This document shows, one piece after another, positions 10,727 to 22,800 of a stretch of 64,000 bases of DNA. Position numbers and translations under genes: made by a program. Under the pieces are notes generated by a model. It was not told where the DNA came from. It saw only the letters and a program-made list of their open reading frames with translations, and searched no databases. Source of the DNA: Ulva prolifera. Its lineage: Eukaryota > Chlorophyta > Ulvophyceae > Ulvales > Ulvaceae. How positions within the stretch are numbered: position 1 is the stretch's first letter; each line of letters starts with the position of its first letter. The stretch lies in contig CM041204.1 in assembly GCA_023078555.1 (NCBI GenBank), positions 2,318,108 through 2,382,107 on the forward strand. Direction: 5' to 3'.

Positions 10727-13438
10727 CTGCACAAATTAGGGAAATTAGAATATGATGCTACGAATTGAAGGCTCGAGATGCAAGGGTGGTTTGGTCCGCA
10801 TGGGTCGCATCGGCCAGGTGAACGCCGAATCTTGTCGAATATGGAAAGGCCCCGTGAGTCTGGCAAAGCCTAGATGCTCTACGCAGCTAGACAGTCAACT
10901 GTGTGGGTAATGGTACATTTGCTGCTGGCAGCCAGGATCACGGTCAAGGCGATCGAACGGCAGAACCACCAGATCGGCCTGCAGCAGATCACCACATAGG
11001 CCGGTGGCGCAGAACTCGACAGGCTTTCGCAGCTACCATAAGACATCATGTCGCTGATTACCCGAGCAGGGACGGGAGAAAGTCAGGGTGTCTGCCGCGA
11101 ATGCGAAACCAAGCTAGCTCGGACGAGCGATAGTGCGGCACTGCTGCGAATCCCATCGACGGCGAGCAGGACTGAACAGAGCGAATCGATAGAGACTCGA
11201 TGTTTGAGAGGAGGTGATACATCATGGGCGTGCGCAGGCAGGAGCGAGGAGTACCTTGAAGGCAACCCTGGATGCAACGGAGAACGACATATTGACTCGC
11301 TACCGATAACAAACTCGTGTCGATGGCAACAAGCGGCATGGTTTAATGGTGCTCCGGTGCTGGCCTGAGGGGCCAGATCGACGTGATACCTCCGTTCTCG
11401 GCACAGCCCTGCTGCTGGATCACCGAATCGGAGCGCCCGATATTTGGGGGGATCCAATCGACCATCATGCATTACGCACATTCAGGCCCACAGCTGGCAT
11501 ACGGGCGTACATCAACGCAGCAAAGTTGCGATTCTGGCAACAGTGGAAATTGTGTCAAAATATGCCACGTTTGTATGTTGGCTGCGTGTCGTGGCAAGCA
11601 CCGACTTGGCCTGTAATGGCGTGATACTGCCGCGCAGCGACAATGCTTTGGCAGGCGAGGAAAGCTAAGGATCCACTGCATCGTGTTGTTGTGCATCAGT
11701 GTGGTGAAGGTCGCAAATATGTCCCGGAATGTCCCACTTGAGGCATGAGGACACGTTGTATCGCCTGTCCAGCCTGATTGCTGTGGTCTGCCATGGCCTC
11801 GGGCTCGCCGGAAACAACCAGAGTTACCCGCATGAACGGAATTATAGCTGCTAGTACGAATAAATCAGTGGTGTTCATCACTGTTTGACCAAAGTCTTCT
11901 TGTGGGCTTGAGAGGAGACCTGTACAGGACTGGCTTGACCACAGTCAACGCCTGTCCCGGCACACCACTGGTGAAGCGTACCACACCTTGATGCACATGC
12001 CTGACCTTGATACCGTAGCGATGGTCTGACCTCGGAGATGGCTGCAATGTGGCTTGTTTGTGCTGTGTCCTTGAAAAATTCCCGCGGCGCAACTTCCACC
12101 TTAGTCTTTGGAACACATGTCTTAAGCCACGCCGTGCGAAGATGGGGCAAGCCCCACACCTGTGTGTGAAGACATGTAAGTTTCTGTGGCAGTCACAGTT
12201 GCCACATGGGCTTGGCCACGATTCAAACGTGATGCATGCATGGCCACGAACGCCAGGCACAAGGCATGCAACATCGCTGTCGGCACTGCCACCTGAATCA
12301 GTCTGTGTTGGATTCATGAAGCTAACCTGCCCTGAAAACACCAGTAGCACGTGCATCACGGCATGATACATCTGACATGTGGCATAAGTGCTATTGCTGC
12401 ACATGTTGTGATGAGCATGCCATAGTGGTGAAGTTTCTTCGATGCTGTCAGGCCTCAAAACTTCACACAGGGACATGGAGTAGCCTCTTCCCGCTGCCTC
12501 AGAATCATTCGACCAACGAATGTATAGATTGTAAATCGTTCGCTCCTTGCCAATGAGCTTCCGCGTTCTGAAAGGCCGCTTCTATTGTGTTGAGGTGTTG
12601 CAGCCATGTCAAGTCGCCACTGGCAAGGTATGCCAGCGGGCCACAGTCTGCAGCTACACCACTGGATGGTAAATGACCCACATGCTCAGGTCCCTGATGC
12701 ACTCCATGTTTGGTTTCCAACTCACACCTCTCAAGTGAGCTGTGGAGAACGACCTCTGCGATGATTGCATCATGTTGCAACTGTGAGACTGGACGTGATT
12801 GGAAATGCTCACTGATAGCGATTCATGGTGGCAACAGAACACACACATGTAGAACCTCACACCACATGTGATACAGGACGGCTTGCATGGAGTAGCACAC
12901 TCTGTAGAACACCACAGTACACAGTTCGAGCGCCAGATGCGTATGCAGACGTTGCAATGCCACTTGTTCTGCTGGTTGTTGCAATGGATCATAGCAGTGC
13001 GTCGCTCAATGCTGCCGGTCAAGGCACGGTCGTCATGCTCGGGAAGAAGCTTTGCGGTCACACATCGACCGCACACTCGAGTTCCCAGAAGAATTTACAC
13101 GACCAGGTTGCCGGGACAAACAAACTCTAGCCACCCCGGGCCAAGTGCCCTCCCCTCGTGCTCAAAATCATGTGCCGCATTGCCCGGCGCGCCGTCAGGT
13201 CTGGCTCTGTGCGTGCCGCCTCCACCAGCGCCTGTGGCCACGCACCCCTCCAGTGCAGGCGGCTGCCATAGTAAACGCCTATCTCGCACGACGGCCACGC
13301 TGCCGCCGGCCCCCTGCAGAGCCCTGGCCGGGCCGGCCCCAGCACTGCAGGGGGCGGTGAGCTGGCGATCCCCAGATGATTCGACATTAGAAACAGCTGC
13401 TGTACGAGTCATCGCAGCAGCTGTTGCGTGCGCAACGC
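10727..13438. other. region between the two Lhca genes
   Basis: The first LHCA3 exon and its promoter should lie in the low-numbered part. Minus-strand frames near 11880-12160 and 12510-12780 look partly protein-like (PKTKVEVAPREFF; LAYLASGDLTWLQHLNTI) but I could not join them with convincing splice sites. If a gene is here it is of unknown type. Confidence 0.35.
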
Positions 13439-15063
13439 CTACTTGCCAATGACGTTGGGCAGGTTGAGCACGGAGGTGGTGATGTTGGCTCCGAAGGGGT
13501 TGGCGACGTGCGAGAAGAGGCCCTCGATTGGGCCCTCGCGGGTGACGAGAGCTTGGACGGCGAATCCGACGAAGGCGACCATCGCGAGGCGGCCGTTCTT
13601 GACCTCCTTGACTTGCATCTCGGCGGAGTTCATGCCCACGGGGTCGAAGGGGAACTGGTTGATCAGGCCCGACTGCACAGCATACTCCTTACTGTCAGGT
13701 GCCTGGTAGGTCAGGGAAACATCCACATTGCAGCCAGTTTGCTGACTCCAATAACAGCACAGGGAGAGTAGTGAGTTCATGTATGAATATCATGCAGACA
13801 AGCCACTTCATCTCGATGGACCTGCTTTGGCCAACTGACTATCATGTTGTGCCGACTTGGAGATAAAGTACAGAGTGGTACAGCAATTGGTTCTTAGGGA
13901 TGATGTGAGCAAGTTGTGGGTCGTTATTGGCTGTGATTGGAATGCATCAGGAGACTGCTGGGCCACAGAGACGAGGGGCAACAGGCAGAGCTGGGCAGAG
14001 AGGCACGCACCGAGCCGGTGTTCTTGAAGCCCTGGTAGCGCTTCGTCTCGAGGAAGCCGAGGGTGGCGAACTCGATGGCGAGCAGGGGCAGGAAGTCGAT
14101 GTCGTACTCCTTGCCACCAGCCTCGAACCACTTGGGGGAGACACCGAGGAGCTCCTGGCCCATGATGCCAGCAACACCCATCATCGCCCATCGGCCGTTG
14201 GTCTTCTCAGCCTCGGCGTACCTAGAGAGCGATAATAGACTGTCATAATCAGCGAGAGATGGTCTCCAGAGTGGCTGTGAGAGCTGGATGGTGGCAGGAG
14301 CTGTGGGGACAACCACCGACTATCGACCTGACCAGGATGCACCGCATACGAGCAGGGCATTGCCCAGAATCAGGTAAGTATGGAGATATGCTGCTTCTGC
14401 ATAGCTACATCCCACAAACAGCGGAAGTTTGCGCTGACAAGGTCGTCCGTCAGGACGGCACGCCGATTCCGATGCATCGCGGTGTGCTGCCAAACGGCAT
14501 TTCAGTGGACCGGACAACGCTGTATTGCACACTGCAATGAATTGAAGCACGTGACGGTGTGCTGCTAGAGCAAGGTGAACAAGATTTATCTTCCGCGAAT
14601 TAGGCAGCATCGCGAATCTACGCTGGACCGGGGCCACCGCTTCACCGACGTGCTAGGCAGTACTCACTCTGAGCATGGCAAATTCTCAAGAATTCAACGT
14701 CGCGAAAACCCCTAGAGTCCGAAGCCACCGCGTCCAGGCTCGAGGCATGGCCCCACCCCTCGAATCGTCGCCATGCAGGAACCAAAAACCTGCGTGGCGC
14801 TCCCAGGACAGCCCAGACATATCAATTGTGTACATCAACTGGAGATGCTGGGAAGAGCCGCACCACTTGAGGCGCTCTGCGCCCTGTGTGCCGAGCCCGA
14901 GAGGGTCAAAGCCGAAGTCACCTGGCATGGAGCCGTCCAGGTGGGGAGGAGGAGTCATTCCTGGAAGCCATGTGCTGCGATCAGCGCACACCTTCACTGA
15001 GCGAGAAGCAGTGGGCGCAGCGCGCACGGCGGGCGCCTTGAAAGCCATCACGGTGCAAGCCAT
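13439..15063 (-). CDS. photosystem I light-harvesting protein, Lhca family (Lhca5/6-like)
   Basis: Three minus-strand exons, 15063-14864, 14221-14011 and 13672-13439, close in phase and encode 214 residues, short for the family. The ATG at 15063 starts [20 protein letters not shown], a basic, hydroxylated chloroplast transit peptide, followed by the LHCI start [20 protein letters not shown] and [11 protein letters not shown]. Helix A carries [18 protein letters not shown] with the chlorophyll-binding Glu and Arg, helix [21 protein letters not shown], and helix [21 protein letters not shown]. The last residues are LNLPNVIGK. The pattern is closer to green algal Lhca5/6/Lhca4-type proteins than to LHCII; I cannot choose the exact paralogue. 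It acts in the thylakoid with photosystem I, like the LHCA3 product of the gene 2.7 kb away. Confidence 0.88.
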
Positions 15064-15660
15064 TGTATTCAAAGTTAAATCGACGTAAACAACTGATTGC
15101 GAAGGCTACTGGTGTCGACCTGACCCGCCCTCTGGCTGTTTATTCAGGCTGTGCTTTTGCAAAGGTCGTCTCGGTGTTTTCTCTGCGGCCTGATCGTGGC
15201 GAATCGGACACTGATCCAGATTCTCGCCCCCGATTTCCCGAGGGATGGCCAGGTCCACCGCCACGGCCTGCGACCAAACTCCAGTGTGCCGTTTTTTAAA
15301 AATATTTGACAAGAATCGTATTCGTCGTGCGCTTGCATCTGGAAAGTATGCTACAATTGCACTTCCACACGCAAGCCCACGCGTTGTCAGCACTTCAGAT
15401 TCAGATGTTGGTGTTCAAGGGCTGCCACTTGCGCCCTTTATGTTTCGCAAATGTTTCTGCAGCGACGGGTTAGGGTCCAAACGAGTCGAAGCGGTGTTGA
15501 TCGTCCTCACGTCCTCGCTCGCTGCCGAGCTTCCTCTGACAGAGAATTTGCGCTGGGCTGACTAGTGCAAGCATGTAAGAAACATGTGCACTGCCTCATC
15601 ACCATGAAATACCTTTCCGTCATGGGAATGAAATGTTGGGCTTGTCGCATGCGGATGGTC
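15064..15660. other. intergenic between Lhca start and methyltransferase stop
   Basis: Holds the upstream flank of the Lhca gene and the 3' flank of the next minus-strand gene. No clear TATA box or further exon was recognised. Confidence 0.45.
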
Positions 15661-18397
15661 TCAGCTCTGGCTTTTACTCACTCGGTACAGCTCTATATGG
15701 TCACAGCCACTAATCACTTTTTCCCATACAGACGATGGGACGGCCTTGACAACACCGAACTGGTCAGATAATTCCCTGAGTAGTGCTTCTCTAACTTCTG
15801 AAGCTCTGTGCTCAAATGCGAGGAGCAGGACGGTCTTGGCACCCATCAGTGTGCTGCACATGGTTGTGAACTGCCTCAGACAAGGTATTCCATGGCCTTG
15901 TTCGTCTCCCTGCAGTCATCAACCTCGGGTGATGGCTGAACAACACACATCAATATAATCAATGAGCATTGACGACTAATTTCATAGGCTGGTATGCCTA
16001 CCCAGTCATGGTGTTACAGTTGCAGTGAAGGCCAACCACCATTACTGCCTTCATCCGTCCGCTACTACATGCTTTAAAACAGAGGGTGCAATGCCAGACC
16101 TGCGGTGCCGAAGGCATTGCAATAACGCCAACATCCCATGACTGATGGCAAGGCTTGGCTGACTAGGAGGAGGTACATGCAGCTGAAAGCATGGCTCTGC
16201 TGTTCCAAGCATGCACTTTGTGTAGTCTTCCAGCGAATGTGACATGGCAGAAGCTAAAGTAACAAGAGCTGTAGTGTGTGACATAACAACAGTGGGTCAG
16301 ATCTGATCACAGCGCAGCACACCCCAAACCCCCCCCCCCCCCCCCCCCCCCCATCAGGCGAAACTCACAAGCAATCAGTCCAGCATATTCACCATCACAG
16401 GGCCACCTGCACGGCCAGAACCCAGCCCTGATCTAGCAAGATAGTGCATGGGGGAGTTGCACAGGGGGGGTCCAACTACATCGGGCCGTTGCAAGGTTGG
16501 GCACCAGTACAAGCTACAACACATCGCCACCAACAACACTCGCACAACATCGGGTTTGCAAAGGGGGGGCCCAGTCAGAAGGGGGGCTTCCGCACCGGGT
16601 CGATGTAACAGGTGTCACACGCCATCACGATGTCGACCCCCCATGCCGCAAGGTCCCCCGCCCGCCGCACGCCCGCGTCTGTGCCCCACTCCAGCGCCTC
16701 CGCCCACGCACACCCCCCGTAGCCACCGCCGCCGCCTTTGCTCCTGCAGCCGTGCGCGGGCGCATGCGCTGCGGCATGCTGCGACCTGCAAAGCACCACT
16801 CAGCCACGCTGTGGCTTTGGTGCTCGCGATGAGAAGGAGCCATGCGTGGAGAGGGTAACGCGCCGAGCCATAGTGAATGGCTGCGGTGCATGCATGCATG
16901 TGCACCTGACGCAGGCAGTGGCATCGTTCAAATGTTCCACGTCTCAACACAGCGTAGTGCTCTCATTGGAACCTAGTGTCCGGCTGCGGGATCGGAAGTA
17001 TGGCACACGCGCGCGAGGTTGACGCATGTGCCTCATGTGCGGGATCGGAAGTATGGCACGCGGACGACTGACCGGTGGAGCTGCCTGGCTGGAGGCTGCT
17101 TTGGTGACCGCATCGCAGCTGCCTTACAGCAGAGCGCACCGCAGCCACACAGCCTGCAGTGCAGCTGGTCTGCGCCTGCTACTTTGCAACAAAAAAAATG
17201 TTAAGAAAAAAAAGTTAAATGAAAAAAATAAATGTTATGCTGCGTGAACGTCGCTGCATGACATTATACTAATGGCGCATCACACCAAACGAAAGAGCAT
17301 CATCGTCTGGAAATCTGCATGATACGCATGTGAATCTGATACGGCCCGTGTTGGTTTGCCAGGCACGCCTCGCAGGCACCGGCTCCGGCTGCAAGACGGT
17401 CAGTAGCAGAAGAGGCACCTATGCACCCCCTCGGCACGGCATGTGGCGCGCCCGCATGCTCCGCCATTCCGCTTCTCTGCCGCGCTCAGCCGCAGGCGCG
17501 CCGCCGCGCCGCCACCTGCCCCGGCCGCAGCTCCGTCGCCGGGCAGCCCCCGCGCGGCCGCCGCGGCGGCGTCGGGCGGCGGCGGCGCCGCGCGGCGGAT
17601 GCGGGCCGCGTTGGCGCGGATGTTTTCGTCGATGAGGGGCACGACCTTGCCGAGGTCGGTGATGCATGCATGTGCGCCGGCGGCGGCGGCGTAGAGGGCG
17701 GGCAGGCCGGGTCCCGCGCCGAGCTCGACGATGTGCGCTCCGCACAGGATGTTGCGGTCCATCGTGGCTGCACGCTGGCGTGCCCAAGCCTCAGCAGACG
17801 TGTTGCAGTCAGTAAAGTAAAAGTAAATCTTGATTGACCGATCCGTATCCTTTAGATGGCACCGACAACTCCAAATGAACGGGCCCACATGCCGAAGGGG
17901 TGCAGTGGCATGCTGACGACGCACCAGAGGGTGCGCTGTGTCATTGGCGGAGACGTTCGGCAGGGGCAGAGGGGGAGGGGTATGGGATCGTGGAATTGGA
18001 ACGGAGGTACCACCACATACCACGCCTTCCTCAGACTGGTAGGTGATCAAGCTTGTTCGGAACATGGAGATGGCGGTGCCATTTGTACGCCGGCATGTTT
18101 GTATCGCTGCATTTTCCGGCTACACGTAGTGCGCCGCAGGGGTGCCTGTGCGGATCCCGGGGACCTCTGACCGCTGCCAGGGCCACACCGCTGTTTGCAC
18201 AATGGGTCGTGTTGAGGTGTGTCCACGCTGGCGACCAAGGCGTCGGTGAGGAGATGTATCCGATCTGTACTGACCCCTGATCTGCGCAGACAGAAGCCGC
18301 TCTGCCGGAACGCAACACAATGATGGACAGTGGGCGCACCCAGGTATGCCATCATAGCGAATGCACCGTCCCACGAAACTGCTCCCACGGACATCTT
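15661..18397 (-). CDS. METTL21-type protein-lysine methyltransferase (5' end unresolved)
   Basis: A class I SAM-dependent methyltransferase of the Methyltransf_16 (METTL21/EEF1A-KMT) family, probably methylating a chaperone or translation factor. Minus-strand exons found: 18397-18340 (KMSVGAVSWDGAFAMMAYL, the family's VGxxxWDxA motif), 17767-17419 (motif I IVELGAGPGLPALYAAAAGA and the acidic end of beta 2, TDLGKVVPLIDENI), 16785-16596 (AEALEWG and DIVMACDTCYIDP, the post-motif II [D/E]xxY region) and 15870-15661 (TVLLLAFEHRASEVREALL to DHIELYRV). Splice phases agree between these exons. An N-terminal exon with the ATG lies beyond 18397, and a short exon between 16596 and 15870 may be missing. 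Exon 17767-17419 ends in a Pro/Ala/Arg-rich low-complexity insert not usual in the family. Confidence 0.8.
16329..16352. repeat. homopolymer C24
   Basis: Twenty-four C in a row on the plus strand, within the intron before the last exon of the minus-strand methyltransferase gene, so the transcript reads poly-G. Confidence 0.95.
16985..17059. repeat. 22-bp direct repeat
   Basis: TGCGGGATCGGAAGTATGGC plus AC occurs at 16985-17006 and again at 17038-17059, 53 bp apart, within an intron of the methyltransferase gene. Confidence 0.8.
17806..17905 (-). repeat. truncated SINE copy (intron of methyltransferase gene)
   Basis: Starts with AGTAAAGTAAAAGTAAATC, then GATCCGTATCCT, CCGACAACTCCAAATGAACG and CCACATGCCGAAGGGGT, matching the 3' domain of the element at 42733-42988 in reverse orientation; similarity stops just past 17900. 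Confidence 0.75.
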
Positions 18398-19897
18398 CTG
18401 TGCAGATATCTCTCTTGGCTGCATGTGGGCGAGAGGGATTGGTTCTTGTTTGTGGTTCACGGATTGTGCTGTGGACGCTGGCTAGTGCTGGCTGGGACCA
18501 CACTGCCCTGATGTGGTCATGCCTTCCAAGCCCGGAAGTGCCTGACGCCAGTGCCGCTTGCGTCACGCATGCACAGCTGTCCAGACATGGCTAGAAACCG
18601 CGATAGTAATGTAAGTCGGACGTTCGTGGCATCAATGTCCGGGACAGCGCGGGCGACGATGGCGCACCCGTTGGTGAGCAACGATGTGAACGCTATCTTC
18701 TGGGTGTTGCACACAGCAGCGCAGTTCTTGTGCCTCGTGGACAACCCATCTATCTATAGCGTCGAGCTCTTGTTCGCAGAGCTGGCCGTCGACCCAGCTG
18801 CATAGTGCGCCAACGCTTCCTGTCAGCTCAGATTCTTGAGTCGACACAGATTGAATCCAGGACCGCACCCATAAGCGGACACAGCTACCTTCACCATTAT
18901 CTATGAGCATGCAGTTGCCAAGGTGACCACGGTACTTAAGAAAGGACACCGTGAGGAGGGAGTAACACTCGACGAATTACACGTGCTTCATTGATAGGTA
19001 TTCGTCGTGTTTCAGGAAGCGCATAGGATCCTTATTTGACACAGATATTCGACCCGGGTGAGGTGGAAACAACCCGTGGGCGTCAGACAAGTGGGAACTC
19101 AGAGGTTGGATTAGCATCACGAACTCCTGTTTCGACAGGGCATGTCCTTGGACTGAACCTCCTCAACTCCATGGCAGCACCCTCCACACGCCCTCGGCGC
19201 CGTGCTTTGACACCGGCCTCTTCAGACGGAGCTTGATATGATGTACAGCACGGAACCAAGTATCTGTGTACAGAGACCTAATGATAATTCACAAGCTCAG
19301 CTCCCAGAACGTTGTTCCCACGGCCTACGGCACACCCGATCAAGGCAAGCCAGGCTGGTATCCATGGGTAACACCCATCGCTCTCATGCTGATCACCAGC
19401 TGCCACCCTGAACTGCCCATCCCCATCTTCACGTAAAAACGGAGCCCTGCTGGACACTGCACATGGATCACCCAGCGCAGCACTGCCCTGAAATGAACGC
19501 CGACCGCAGGCAATTGCATTTGAGTGCAGATGGCACGGCATGACGTGTGTGACGCACAATCAAAACACCGCCGCAAAGCCAGTCCATCCAGAGGCTGCAT
19601 CACGGGTCCCACTCCCTGCCGTCACCCCTCCCACATGCCATCACCGCCCCCAGAGTCCACTTTCGACAGCACGCCATGAACACATGACATGGAATCTGTC
19701 TATCCGCCTGCCACAGAGTGGCAACCCGAACGCGTGCAGTCATCACCACGTTCACAAAAGCCCCGAGCGCACCCAGAACTGCGGCTGCCTGGATAGCAGG
19801 CACCTTCCACAAGGGGCGTGCAGGTCCAGAAGCGCCGCTAGTGGCTTCTGAGAACTAAACTCATCTGAAGGCACAGTCACAAGGCCAACGCTGCCGC
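18398..19897. other. intergenic; upstream exons of the methyltransferase expected
   Basis: The start of the methyltransferase gene should lie in the left part. A minus-strand frame at about 18744-18590 (IAFTSLLTNGCAIVARAVPD) looks protein-like and could be such an exon. Nothing recognisable between 19000 and 19897. Confidence 0.35.
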
Positions 19898-22800
19898 TTA
19901 AAGCTCAGTGTGTGCATCCGCCCCGGAGGCTGCCGCCTCGGCCTCCTTCGAAGCCTGTGCCTCCGCAGCCGCCTTGGCAAGTGCAGCTTCCTCCGCCGCC
20001 TTCTTGGCAGCTGCCTCCTTAGCTGCAGCGGCCTCCTTATCTGCCTTCATCTTTGCACTTGCGGCCGCAAGCGCCTGTGCCGCCTTCACGGACCCAAACT
20101 CAGCGTTTTTGGGCTTGATGCGCACAGGCCGGTCCGACACGCGGCGCACGAGCGCGAGCGCGGTCTCTTGGCCCTTGTCCAACTTTTCAGCCCACGCACG
20201 CTCCAGCTTTTCAAGGGGACGTGAGTCGTCGCCGGGGGTGCGCTCCACCAATAGCAGTTGCGCAGTGAAGCGGGTCTCGATGTCGCAATCGGGCTCGTTG
20301 AGCATGCCAAACTCGCCTACACACGTTTGTACCCACAATCACAGTCATTCACAGAGTGCTGTTGCTGTGACATACGCACTGTGGTGCTTGTGCTGGACTG
20401 TCATTTCAGAAGCATTAGCATTGGCAGCCCCACACTGCGGCGGCGGCCGCTGAGCATGCACAGACATACAACCTTCTGGACCTCTGCGTCACGTCAGTTC
20501 ATGATACAGCATTTGGACCTGAACAGCAACACGGGAGCGGACACAACAAAGTCCCAACTCTGGGTTCCTCGTCGGAGAGACGTGATATTTCACTGAAGCG
20601 ATGGCTGCGCACTTTCACTGACAGCACACACAGTCCCAAGGTCACTGATTGCAATCGGTTTCTCTGCAAGCCGACGGAATTGGAACTGGCGGCGATGCTA
20701 TCGTCATGCGAAAAGCAGCTCCACAGGGCAAGTCGCGGCCATTGGCAGGCAAGAACTGCAGCCTCCAAGCACACAGGCCACACGTCAGGGGCGCGCACCC
20801 ATCAAGCTCAGCATCACCGCTGCACCGGAGTCGTCGAGGTCCTGCGTGTTGAGAATGAAGAACATGGAGCTGGGCTGCACACGCAGCTGCTTTGAGAGCA
20901 TCTTCTGCAGCTCCGCACCCTGGGAGCCGCCCTTCTTGTTGATTGCTGCAATGTCCACAATCATACACTTGCCTTTCATGTGGTCCGCGCTGTTGCATCC
21001 GAAGCTCTACACACAGCAACTCATGTGAAGCTGGAATCTGTCAACTCAGCCCTGACAGACCCGTGATGTTCAATGCTCAACAAAAGTGCCAACATGCATC
21101 TACACGTAACATTTCAAAGCGTGCTCGGGGAAAGCGGAGCCAAACTTGGCTCAAGCGGCTGATGAGCAGGCAGTGAGAGGGCTGTATAATTGACCGTCGC
21201 ACATATGCAGACGCCGAGAGATGGTGGCACACCAACGCTATTCAGAGCTGGAAATGCGTGTAACAAGGACTGTCAAACGAGACGAGGAGCCACTGAAGCA
21301 ATTGTAATCAGCATGCGCCAGATGGGATGCCCACAACTTGCAGCATGTACGAGGCTTTTCCGACACAGGAAAACGGAGCACAGAGGCACACCTCCATGAC
21401 ACGCTCAGACACCTCTGTGGGGTCTTCCCCAGTCTCAAAGTCTGCAGCATACGAGACAGCGATCTTGCGCTGCCACGTGTTTGAGCAGTCCGCATGGAAG
21501 CGGAAGAACCCATTCAGTGTCTCTTCAGTCTCAGAGGACAGCACCTGCAAACGCATTCCAGCTTCAGGTCCTCTCAACATCATGGCAAGGCCGAGGTTGC
21601 AGGAGCAGGGCATCCATCGAGAGGTGCATATAATGCAGACGCGGAGTGGCATGGATCGCGGCTGCTGGCCATGAGTGGATGTCATGCAGACATCGCAGTG
21701 TCTCCAGCTCTCATGACACCGCAGTCAGGAGCGAACATTCTCTACACAGTGGCATTGTGAAAGTTCAGAAACAGTGCAAACTGCATCTTTCCTACAGCCT
21801 CCATGAAGCCCACATCCTTCACCCAAGATCCAACACGTGTGCACTGTGTATCATACAGCACCCGCGATTCAATCTATGCTCCATCCATGGCTGCATAAAC
21901 CGCGTGGAATCACAGATTCTTGGACACCAAATGCTCGGCAAATAAAATGGCTGAGTTGCTGGCACACGGCGATTGTACCTGCGATGGGCCACCACGAATG
22001 AACTTCAGACCTTCTGTGGGAGGAATCTGGCAGGATCTGCTTGCTGGGTCTTTGCTTGCAGCTGCTGCCTTTGAGGAAGATGCGTTGTTCATGTACCCAT
22101 CATAGTAAGCCTTGATGGTATCTGGAGATTTTATCAGAGCCTCCTGCACAGACAACTCTCGACACCTTGAAGCTTGCGGAGACATGTTCTCAAGGAAGAA
22201 TGCAGGAGGCCACTGCCAAGCCATCCAGCTGGGAATTATTAGGTTGTGTAACAGCGGCAATGAGAGGGGAGCACTGTCCATCCCTCTAGAATCACAATCA
22301 CATTGTGTCATCACACGTGAGCCACCTTGGCACAGTTGATGGTGAGTTTTTACCGAACACCAACATCTTACCAACTACACGAACCAGAGCCGACAATCAA
22401 GCCAATGTAACAGGTTGAGCCTTGTTTGTGTGAATCCTGGTCAATCATAAACATGCATGGAGTGCACCGCACATTCACTCTGGACATCAGCAGTTGTTCC
22501 CTTTGCCAGGATAGGAAACGCAAGAATAGAGCATGCAATCAGATCAGCAATTGGAAATCACCTTTGTGCTATGGTATGTGGCTGTAGCTGTTTCAACATC
22601 ACCTTTGTATAGCGAGCTCGCTTGCCTGGTGTACTCACGGACTCCGGCTTGAATGTCCGCCTTGGCATGATGCAGGACTGGATCCCAGTTAATCCTGAAT
22701 GATGGATAAACGATGATAATGTCACGGTGCGTGTTGGGACCTGTGAGTATCCACCGACACAAATCAACAGAAATCAGGGCAGGATCGGATGCAGCAACAG

